A program made the position numbers and the translations under genes. From IMG/VR virus record IMGVR_UViG_3300038701_001382, positions 1 to 38,525 of that record: a stretch of DNA of 38,525 bases. One strand, given 5' to 3'. Positions 14,333 through 21,267 of the stretch are shown in pieces. The notes beneath the pieces were generated by a model. The model was not told the origin of the DNA and searched no databases. It saw only the letters and a list, made by a program, of their open reading frames with translations. Origin of the DNA: a virus. The stretch's first letter is position 1, and each line of letters opens with the position of its first letter.

Positions 14333-16255
14333 ATGGCAGTTTTAAAATCACTCTTAGTAACGCTAGGGTTAAACAGTGCTCAGTACAGGTCTGATCTGGA
14401 AGGCTCACGCAAGAAAACAAAGAGCTCATTTAGTGATATGTCTAAATCTGCGTCAGAATTCGCGGATAAAACTAAAACATCATTCACCGTCGCATCTGCG
14501 GCAATCATCGCCGCCTCAACTGCGGCGCTTAATCAACAAAAAGAACTAGAGAGATATGCTCAAGCATCAGGTCAGACAGTTGAAGAATTCTATAACATGG
14601 CAATCGCTGTTCAGACTGTCGGAACCAACATGGATCAGCTCGGTTCAATTCTTGGCGATACTGAGGAAAAGATAGGTGACTTCCTAAACACTGGCGGTGG
14701 TGGCTTCCAAGACTTTGCCGACGCTATGGGTATGACCAAGGAAGAGGCACGAGCTACCGCACTAGAGTTGCAAAAGCTATCTGGTCGTGACGTTCTGGTT
14801 GAAATGGTTCGTCAAATGGAAGAAGCCGGGGTTAGTTCCGAACAGATGAATCACGCACTAGAGGGAATGGCTTCTGAGGCTAGATACCTTCTCCCACTCC
14901 TAACAAACAATGCTGAACAGTTAGAAAAACTAGAGGATAGATTTTCCGGTCTGGCAACGACGATTGATGAAGAGACCACGAAAGAGTTAAACGAAATGCT
15001 AACGGTCTCAAAGCTGGTCGTTAACAATATGAATAACGCACTAGCAACCGCGTTAGCTGGCATCTCTGACGACTTTATAAAGGCGGGGGAAAATGTCGCT
15101 TTCTTCTGGGCCTCAATGCAGAAGGGAACCGAGCAACAATTGATAAGTGACATGGCAAAAGTCAGTGATGCAATTAAAGCGACAAGGCGCGAGCTTGAGG
15201 AGCTTGATGATGGTGACGCTTGGTATGATTTCATGGGCGGAAGCGTTGTTGACGATCAAATAAAGCGCCGTGAGGAAAGGCTAGAGGAATTACTTAAACA
15301 ACAAGAAGAGCTCAAAAGACAATATAACCTAGGTTTTGGCGTTGGCGTTAACGCTGTCGAGCTTCCAGATGGTAGCTTTGAGCTTGAGGAGTCTAAACCA
15401 TTAGAGCTGACTGTCACCCCAAAACTGGACAAAAAAGCAAATAACGAAATACAAAAAACATTTGGCGAGATGTACGGTGAAACAGATCAGGTTGATGTTT
15501 ACGCGCTCAATCTGTCTAAGCAAAACGCCGCATTAGCTGAATCACTTGCTGAGCGTCTGGATCTAGAAACGGAAACCCTAGACGAGCAGCACGCTAGAGA
15601 ACTTGAAATGCTTCAAACTGGCCTTAGTGATTACGATGAATATCTGACGGCCAAGGCAAACCTAGATAAGAAGTACGCTAAGGCAAAAGAGGCAGCGGAA
15701 GTATCCTCAATGCAAGCGGTACTATCTGCAACCGAGTCATTCTCAAGCGCGTTACTTGCCGTTATGGATGAGCAAAGCTCAGGATACAAGGCCATGTTCC
15801 TGCTAAATCAAGCCTCGGCATTTGCTAACGCAATGATTTCAGCTAACTTGGCTTACTCTCAAGTACTTGCGCATGATGCTGGTATTTTAGGTATGGGTGC
15901 AGTGGCTACAGCTGAAGTGGTTCGTGGTCTTGGTTATGCATCAGCGGCTGCGATTGCTGGTCAAACTATTGCTGGCGTATTTCATGGTGGTGGTGCTATC
16001 CCAGAAAACAACGGCGAACAAACGTACCTACTAAAAGGTGGCGAATACGTAGAGTCACAAGCTGAGAGGCGCAAAATAGATGATATGATATCTGACGGCT
16101 CAAGTGGCATGTCCGTCACTGTCGACCTTAGAGGTACGACTGGAGATAAGGAGTTAGATAGAAAGCTTAAAGCAAGCGCACAACAGGCGTATACTATGGT
16201 TGCTATGGACTTCAAGTCTAATGGCAACATAGCTAAAATGGCTAGGAGAAACTAA
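14333..16255 (+). CDS. tail tape measure protein
   Basis: 640 residues. Sets tail length and is threaded through the tube. N-terminal helical region with the usual opening (MAVLKSLLVTLGLNSAQYRS), a hydrophobic segment (TVASAAIIAASTAAL) near 51-65, long coiled coils with Asp/Glu/Lys at about 270-480, and a hydrophobic, Ala-rich region (about 500-560) that may cross the membrane on ejection. The C-terminus has RGTTGDKELDRKLKASAQ. By the family rule of roughly 0.15 nm per residue the tail would be near 95-100 nm. It follows the chaperone pair as usual. No lysozyme domain is seen. Confidence 0.93.
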   Translation: MAVLKSLLVTLGLNSAQYRSDLEGSRKKTKSSFSDMSKSASEFADKTKTSFTVASAAIIAASTAALNQQKELERYAQASGQTVEEFYNMAIAVQTVGTNMDQLGSILGDTEEKIGDFLNTGGGGFQDFADAMGMTKEEARATALELQKLSGRDVLVEMVRQMEEAGVSSEQMNHALEGMASEARYLLPLLTNNAEQLEKLEDRFSGLATTIDEETTKELNEMLTVSKLVVNNMNNALATALAGISDDFIKAGENVAFFWASMQKGTEQQLISDMAKVSDAIKATRRELEELDDGDAWYDFMGGSVVDDQIKRREERLEELLKQQEELKRQYNLGFGVGVNAVELPDGSFELEESKPLELTVTPKLDKKANNEIQKTFGEMYGETDQVDVYALNLSKQNAALAESLAERLDLETETLDEQHARELEMLQTGLSDYDEYLTAKANLDKKYAKAKEAAEVSSMQAVLSATESFSSALLAVMDEQSSGYKAMFLLNQASAFANAMISANLAYSQVLAHDAGILGMGAVATAEVVRGLGYASAAAIAGQTIAGVFHGGGAIPENNGEQTYLLKGGEYVESQAERRKIDDMISDGSSGMSVTVDLRGTTGDKELDRKLKASAQQAYTMVAMDFKSNGNIAKMARRN

Positions 16256-16257
16256 CT

Positions 16258-16854
16258 ATGTCTTATAGAGAATTCCCGGCGGGACTAATTCCCGCCACAA
16301 ACAAAGTCGTACTAAACAGCCCAACATTCGGATTCACCAGTATGACCGGGGTTAATCAAAACGTTATCGCTCCGGGCGCTCGCTGGCAAATCGAAATGAC
16401 ATTTAATTTGTTACAGGGTAGCAATAAGCGAATACTGCAAACATTCCTTAATAGCCTCAGTGGTAGAGCTGAGGCAGTTAAAATCTATGACCACAGTAGA
16501 GATGGACGCCCAGCAATGGGCGCGCCTTCCGTTAGTGGTGACGGACAAACAGGAAAACGACTCCTTACTATTGGATGGATTGCCAATCAAAAAGTGCTAG
16601 AGATGGGCGATCTGTTCACGGTGAATAATGAGCTCAAAGAGGTTATGGAAGACGTGTGGACAGATGACCAGGGGATAGCAACAATCACTTTCAACCCGCC
16701 ACTAAGAAAGCAGCCACCTAATGGGGCCTTACTTGAGACAGAGCGACCGTACATGATTGCAACAATGGACGCGGACGGTATAGGCGTATCAAATATGCCC
16801 GTTGGTTTTGGTGAGTTCGAGTCCGTAGTTTTTAGCGAGGCAATATACAAATGA
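16258..16854 (+). CDS. minor tail protein downstream of tape measure (lambda gpM-like position)
   Basis: 198 residues with a beta-rich body, starting MSYREFPAGLIPATNKVVLN. Motifs such as QIEMTFNLLQGSNKRILQTF and FNPPLRKQPPNGALLETERP are those of tail-tip proteins in siphophages with this layout. It likely caps the tape measure/tube end or forms a distal tail ring. It starts 2 nt after the tape measure stop and overlaps the next gene by 4 nt. No enzymatic residues are evident. Confidence 0.65.
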   Translation: MSYREFPAGLIPATNKVVLNSPTFGFTSMTGVNQNVIAPGARWQIEMTFNLLQGSNKRILQTFLNSLSGRAEAVKIYDHSRDGRPAMGAPSVSGDGQTGKRLLTIGWIANQKVLEMGDLFTVNNELKEVMEDVWTDDQGIATITFNPPLRKQPPNGALLETERPYMIATMDADGIGVSNMPVGFGEFESVVFSEAIYK

Positions 16855-17435
16855 CAGTGCAATTATTCTCTAACACCATCATTGATGAAATGAACAGCGA
16901 CACACCGCGCTTAGTAATTGCTGTCGAGATACTCTACAAGTCAGCTCCAGTAAGGGCACATACTGGCGTAGGATTTATCACCATTGACGGGCGGACATAT
17001 ATCGGCGTTGGCTCGCTTGGGGCTATCGATCCAGTAAGACAAACAGCAAATAACGGACCGTCAACCATGAACATATCAATGAGTGGCTTGGATCCTACGT
17101 TGGTTTCAGAGACTCTCAACGAGCGCACACAAGGAAGTAAAGTAAAAATGATGATATGTGCGCTTGATGATGATTTGCAGGTTACAAGCGCTTCTATACT
17201 ACTTGCTGGCCGGGTATCCACTCAGAGGTTTGCTTACGGCTCTGAAATGTCAGTTGAGGTTGAGGTGGTTGATAGACTGGCTGACTGGCAGCGTAAAGGC
17301 TCCAGACGCTTTGATCCGGAAAGTCACAAAGCAGAACAGCCGGGCGATGATTTCTTTCAGGCTACAGCTCAAATGTCAGAAAGAGCCATCTACTGGGGCT
17401 CATCCAAGGACGCACCCGGATTCAACTATAATTAA
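16851..17435 (+). CDS. minor tail protein (lambda gpL-like position)
   Basis: 194 residues. Beta-rich protein with GVGFITIDGRTYIGVGSLGA near 39-58 and a C-terminal block PGDDFFQATAQMSERAIYWG, a pattern found in tail-tip proteins that precede the NlpC-like/DUF6950 gene. In lambda this position is held by gpL, an Fe-S tail tip protein; no clear four-Cys cluster is seen here. It is coupled to the previous gene by ATGA and followed by a UUCG-loop terminator, after which the tail operon is broken by an accessory cassette. Confidence 0.65.
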   Translation: MTVQLFSNTIIDEMNSDTPRLVIAVEILYKSAPVRAHTGVGFITIDGRTYIGVGSLGAIDPVRQTANNGPSTMNISMSGLDPTLVSETLNERTQGSKVKMMICALDDDLQVTSASILLAGRVSTQRFAYGSEMSVEVEVVDRLADWQRKGSRRFDPESHKAEQPGDDFFQATAQMSERAIYWGSSKDAPGFNYN

Positions 17436-17437
17436 TC

Positions 17438-17459
17438 AAGCCCTCTTCGGAGGGTTTTT
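17438..17459 (+). terminator. intrinsic terminator with TTCG loop
   Basis: CCCTC (17441-17445) TTCG GAGGG (17450-17454) followed by five T, with A17438-A17439 extending the pairing. The C(UUCG)G loop is highly stable. It splits the tail operon before the 17539-18103 cassette. Confidence 0.88.
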
Positions 17460-17462
17460 AAA

Positions 17463-17510
17463 TATCTATAAAATAACTATTGAATAACTATCATAACTCT
17501 ATTATAGTTA
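17463..17510 (+). promoter_or_regulatory. promoter with tandem TAACTA operator repeats
   Basis: TTGAAT 17480-17485, 17-nt spacer, TATAGT 17503-17508. TATCTA 17463, TAACTA 17474 and TAACTA 17485 are spaced exactly 11 bp. TAACTC 17494 and an inverted TAGTTA 17505 follow. The repeats cover the -35 box and flank the -10 box of the promoter for the small cassette. Confidence 0.8.
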
Positions 17511-17538
17511 TCTCATCCTAAAGAGAGAGGAAATAAAA

Positions 17539-17826
17539 ATGAGTGAAGCTAAGTTTACTAAGGGCGAGTGGTGGGTAAATCACACTGGGAAACACCACAA
17601 CAACCCAGAGATATCTCAACACGAGATCTGCTACTCAAAAGAAGGTGAATGCGTAGTTGACCATGTATATGACGTTAATGACGCCCACCTAATAGCAGCG
17701 GCTCCAGAGATGTATGAAATGCTTAATAATATTCTAGATGAAAGGGTCGGAGTAGCTAAAAATGACTACGTGTTAGATGATGAAATTGAATCCTTACTAG
17801 CCAAGGCACGAGGTGAGCAACTATGA
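17539..17826 (+). CDS. small phage protein with AHLIAAAPEMYE motif
   Basis: 95 residues. The N-terminal FTKGEWWVNHTGK and the motif DAHLIAAAPEMYEMLNNIL are found in a widespread family of small phage accessory proteins whose function is unknown. It has an excellent GAGAGAGG-type Shine-Dalgarno (17522-17530) and its own promoter with operator repeats. It is the first gene of a three-gene cassette placed between two tail genes. The ATG of the next gene overlaps its stop. Confidence 0.75.
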   Translation: MSEAKFTKGEWWVNHTGKHHNNPEISQHEICYSKEGECVVDHVYDVNDAHLIAAAPEMYEMLNNILDERVGVAKNDYVLDDEIESLLAKARGEQL

Positions 17827-17957
17827 CCGAGCAAGAAATGTGGCAAGAAGCAAACGCAGCGAATCGTGAGTACCTAAATGGCAAATTCTCATGGTTCGAT
17901 TTTATGGCAATCGTTCGTGACTTAGCGGAGGCTGCAAAATGCAAGTCTGGAAAGTAA
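17823..17957 (+). CDS. small hypothetical protein
   Basis: 44 residues starting MTEQEMWQEANAANREYLNG, with a hydrophobic/aromatic centre (FSWFDFMAIVRDLAEAAK). Its ATG overlaps the preceding stop (CTATGA) and its end overlaps the following gene by 19 nt, so it fits a coupled cassette. It is too short for confident family assignment. Confidence 0.6.
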   Translation: MTEQEMWQEANAANREYLNGKFSWFDFMAIVRDLAEAAKCKSGK

Positions 17958-18103
17958 CCCTAGAGAAAAACGGCAAGCGCTGGGACTCGTACACTAGCGC
18001 AAAATGTAAGTGCGACGCAATACGTCAACTTGAATCCAAATACAACTGCGGCGCTAAGGTCATCAAAGCCGAGGTAAGCAAGAATAAGAAAGTGGAGTAC
18101 TAA
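17939..18103 (+). CDS. small basic hypothetical protein
   Basis: 54 residues, strongly basic, starting MQVWKVTLEKNGKRWDSYTS, with three cysteines (KCKCD and NCGAK). GGAG lies 10 nt before the start. The fold and function are not recognised; the lysines suggest nucleic-acid or protein binding. It ends the cassette, with its TAA inside the first TAACCA repeat of the next regulatory site. Confidence 0.6.
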   Translation: MQVWKVTLEKNGKRWDSYTSAKCKCDAIRQLESKYNCGAKVIKAEVSKNKKVEY

Positions 18104-18130
18104 CCACATAATAACCATCCATGCTACAAT
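18101..18130 (+). promoter_or_regulatory. extended -10 promoter with paired TAACCA repeats
   Basis: TAACCA at 18101 and 18112, spaced 11 bp, then an extended -10 TGCTACAAT (18122-18130). No -35 box is obvious, as allowed for TGn-type promoters. It drives the tail-tip genes after the accessory cassette. Confidence 0.62.
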
Positions 18131-18159
18131 AGCCCTATGTTAACGCGTAGGGCTTTTTT
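18131..18159 (+). terminator. terminator-like hairpin abutting the next start codon
   Basis: AGCCCTA (18131-18137) / TAGGGCT (18148-18154), 10-nt loop, T6 at 18154-18159, then ATG at 18160. A transcript from the -10 box at 18125 would start inside the left arm and so could not form the hairpin, whereas read-through from upstream could. Confidence 0.75.
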
Positions 18160-18543
18160 ATGGACACTGCAACAGTAACAGAGATTTCTAGCTACATACG
18201 AGATAATCGGGATACTCCTTTTGAATGGGGCTCATTTGATTGTTGCGTGTTCGTGGCAACTGCAATTAAAATTCAAACTAAGATTGATGTTTACAAGCCT
18301 TATTCCGGCAAGTACAAGACAGAGATTGGAGCGGCCAAGGCACTGAAGAGGTACGGTTCAATTGAAGATACCCTTGATAAGTACTTCGAGCGAATCAATC
18401 CGGCGCTTGCTGGTCGCGGTGACGTTCACATGCTAAGCAATGGAATAATGGCATTACAGTTCTCTGGCGGAAAATGGGCCACCACTGAAAGCGGAGTTTC
18501 AATCGTGAACGAAGAATCTACAATATGTTGGAGAATTAAATAA
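18160..18543 (+). CDS. tail assembly cysteine hydrolase-like protein (DUF6950/NlpC-P60-like)
   Basis: 127 residues. The motif TPFEWGSFDCCVFVATAI, with probable nucleophile Cys28, is the signature of the small NlpC/P60-like family that replaces lambda gpK in tail-tip operons. It may cut peptidoglycan during DNA entry or serve only in assembly. The segment AGRGDVHML (near residue 88) could carry the His. The ATG at 18160 gives the expected N-terminus, which supports this unusual start directly after hairpin plus T6. Its stop overlaps the ATG of the tail tip gene. Confidence 0.8.
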   Translation: MDTATVTEISSYIRDNRDTPFEWGSFDCCVFVATAIKIQTKIDVYKPYSGKYKTEIGAAKALKRYGSIEDTLDKYFERINPALAGRGDVHMLSNGIMALQFSGGKWATTESGVSIVNEESTICWRIK

Positions 18544-21218
18544 TGGCAGCAGCAATAGGTGCGGTAGTTATAGCGGCTGGTGGCTGGGGTACGGTTGCAA
18601 CCGTTGCCCTTGCCGCTGCGTCATTCGCATACGCGTACAGCGCCCAAAAGAAAGCTAAAGGCGCAAGTCAGGAGCCAGCAGAACGCAAGCAGGTGTTACG
18701 CTCAAGCTCGGCACCAAAAAACTACATATACGGAAGGACTAGATCATCTGGGCTGCTTGTGTTTGCACAGGAAGAACAGGGGGACCAAACCGATGGCGAG
18801 TGGATTCACTTAGTTCTAGCAAATGCCGGGCACAAGATAAACTCAATTAGCAATGTTATGCTCAATGAGGAGTCAATCACAAACTATCCTGATAACTCAT
18901 CGTTTGCGGCATATCCTGAAGGTCGAAACGATGCTGATCCATTCCTGTTGGCTAACTGCCCCGGCTGGACCAGTAGTATGATTGGTAAGGATATTGCTTG
19001 GTCTAGAGTCTCATTGAAGTTCGATCAAGAGAAATTCCCTAGCGGGCTACCAAACATCACTATGGAAAAGGAAGGATTTAAGGTTGAAGATATTCGTACT
19101 GGCGCTGTGCAATGGTCCGACAATCCGGCGCTTTGTATTCTTCACTTCTTGCGCCTTAAAGGCTGGGAGGATGAGTATTTAATTCTTGATACCTTTAAGG
19201 AAGCAGCGAACATATGTGATGAGGAGATATCTGTTCCCACTGGAGGTAGTGAGCGAAGATATAGAATAGGTTGTGAGTTTGATGATTCAGACACTCCAGC
19301 TAGCGTGCTTGATAAGATGCTTGCCTCTTGTGGCGGTGAGTGGGTTCGTGTTGGTGGTCGCATAGGTCTACGCGTTGCTGCGTACTACGGCCCGGCTTTT
19401 ATAGAAATCACAGAAGATGACATAATTGACGGAATAGAGATTCAACCGGAAGTAGACAGAAGCTCATCATTTAACATTGTTCGCGGAACATTTGTCGATC
19501 CAAGTCAGAATTACACAGAGATTGACTACCCAGAAGTTAAGGTCGATGGATGGGTTGCTGATGACGGTGAGCAAATTGTCATGGACTTTGACTTAAACTA
19601 CGTTCAGTCTGGATGGCAAGCTCAGCGACTAGCTGATATTGCGCTCAAGCGTAGTAGGCTTGGTATGACAATAAAGCTACCATGTAACCTTCGTGGATTC
19701 CAAGCTACTCCGGGGACAATGATAAACCTTTCATTACCAACGATAGGCTTTAACAAAACTGAATTCATGGTCGTTGATTGGGAATTTTCCATTGATGGCG
19801 GGGTTTCTCTTGTTGTTCGTAGGGATATGCCAAGCTTCTATAATGATGCCGTTGGGCGTCCAGTAATTCCGCCGCCGCTAATCGATCTGCCTACTGGCGG
19901 AGTTCCAGCACCGACTAACCCTTTATTTTCAGCGCAAGCTGTGGGTGATGTGGTTCAAGGCGTTATATCTTGGACCAATACAGTGTTCCAGATATCCTAC
20001 ACAAATGTCATTATAAAAGACGGTGCCGGGTTTATCGTGCAGTCTGCACAGGTGCCTTTCCCATCTTCAGAGCTTCCATTAAACGGTAGGCTGGCTGGTG
20101 ATTATGATATTGAGCTGCAAAACGTTGCGGTTAATGGCGCTAAGTCTACAGTCACAAAAATGACCATTACAATTAGCGAGCCGCAAACGCCGGACGTTGT
20201 TAGCATTAAGGCGTCAAACTGGTCTATTCATTTGGTGCCGGGTTACACGCTTGGCTCTGTTCCATTTGGCACGCTGTTCGAGTTCTATGTTGATGAGACG
20301 CAACAAGCAGATCCACCTCCTGCTAGTAGAGAGCCTGATGAGGTAGCTTCAAGCTGGAATCAGGGCGGATTAACTCCTGATAATTATTACTACTACTGGA
20401 TTCGAGCGGTCAACTCGTACGGTAAGTCAGGCTGGGTGCAAAAGACGGTAAAGACAACTAGAGAGAGTGGGCTTGTTGAAACTCTGGTAGAAAAGCTAAT
20501 AGGTATCGAGATTTATGCGCCATACATTGCCAGTGATGAGACCGATAACCCGGCATTTCTTCTTGATGGCAGGCCAGATCACGGTAACGGGTTAATTAAA
20601 GGGGCTACCATTGAAGCGTCCACAATGAAATCCGATAACTACGTTGCTGGAGCTACTGGATTTCAGCTAACAAGAAGCTCAGCAGAGTTCAACAGTGGCG
20701 CTGTGTTTCGCGGAACACTAGCGGCAGCTAGCGGTAGTTTTACCGGCACAGTTCAAGCTGACAAAATCATCGGCGACGTTGTTTCATCTACGATTATGAG
20801 CATCGACACTGGAAACAAGAGCACTTCTGGCAGCCAGTGGGTTACAATTGCCACCGTAAGGTGCAGGAACGGCAACCCTAAATCAGGAGTTTTTTACCTG
20901 TCACCTATACCTATGTATCACAGTATTACGTCAAGTAGTCCTGAGAGCTCTTGGTTTATCAACTTCGGGGCTAGAATTCTAAGGAATGGCTCGGTTGCCG
21001 CTCAGATTTACGAGAGGGTTAACGGCAGTGGGAGAGAGACAATCGCAACTGCGTATTCTTCACCAAGCTTTGCTCAGAACATGAACCCCGGTGATGACTA
21101 TACGTTTACCTTGCAGATACTTTCAGGGCCAAGCTCGGGACAGTACATAGGGCACTCTAAAAGCCTGTCGTCTTCCGTTGCTCCACAATTCTTTGTTAGA
21201 GGCTCCGCGTTCCCATAA
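18543..21218 (+). CDS. central tail tip protein (lambda gpJ-like)
   Basis: 891 residues. Forms the tail hub/tip and contacts the receptor or carries fibers. A hydrophobic N-terminus (AAAIGAVVIAAGGWGTVATV), then the tip-attachment region with YIYGRTRSSGLLVFAQEE near 60-77, and hub domains to about 440 (WEFSIDGGVSLVVRRDMP). Fibronectin III-like strands follow at about 460-650 (YYYYWIRAVNSYGKSGWVQK). From about 650 a fiber-like tail (IEIYAPYIASDETDNPAF, repeated GATIEASTM-type strands) ends beta-rich. The order after the DUF6950 gene is canonical. The C-terminal 200 residues are the part most likely to set host range. Confidence 0.88.
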   Translation: MAAAIGAVVIAAGGWGTVATVALAAASFAYAYSAQKKAKGASQEPAERKQVLRSSSAPKNYIYGRTRSSGLLVFAQEEQGDQTDGEWIHLVLANAGHKINSISNVMLNEESITNYPDNSSFAAYPEGRNDADPFLLANCPGWTSSMIGKDIAWSRVSLKFDQEKFPSGLPNITMEKEGFKVEDIRTGAVQWSDNPALCILHFLRLKGWEDEYLILDTFKEAANICDEEISVPTGGSERRYRIGCEFDDSDTPASVLDKMLASCGGEWVRVGGRIGLRVAAYYGPAFIEITEDDIIDGIEIQPEVDRSSSFNIVRGTFVDPSQNYTEIDYPEVKVDGWVADDGEQIVMDFDLNYVQSGWQAQRLADIALKRSRLGMTIKLPCNLRGFQATPGTMINLSLPTIGFNKTEFMVVDWEFSIDGGVSLVVRRDMPSFYNDAVGRPVIPPPLIDLPTGGVPAPTNPLFSAQAVGDVVQGVISWTNTVFQISYTNVIIKDGAGFIVQSAQVPFPSSELPLNGRLAGDYDIELQNVAVNGAKSTVTKMTITISEPQTPDVVSIKASNWSIHLVPGYTLGSVPFGTLFEFYVDETQQADPPPASREPDEVASSWNQGGLTPDNYYYYWIRAVNSYGKSGWVQKTVKTTRESGLVETLVEKLIGIEIYAPYIASDETDNPAFLLDGRPDHGNGLIKGATIEASTMKSDNYVAGATGFQLTRSSAEFNSGAVFRGTLAAASGSFTGTVQADKIIGDVVSSTIMSIDTGNKSTSGSQWVTIATVRCRNGNPKSGVFYLSPIPMYHSITSSSPESSWFINFGARILRNGSVAAQIYERVNGSGRETIATAYSSPSFAQNMNPGDDYTFTLQILSGPSSGQYIGHSKSLSSSVAPQFFVRGSAFP

Positions 21219-21267
21219 GGGGCGCGAGGGTGTAAAATACAAAATATCAATCAAGAGAGGTTACAAA

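Noticed and set aside
14851-15234. 127-codon open frame antisense to the tape measure gene
   Set aside because: Ser-runs that mirror Asp/Glu codons of the real gene and no start signal.
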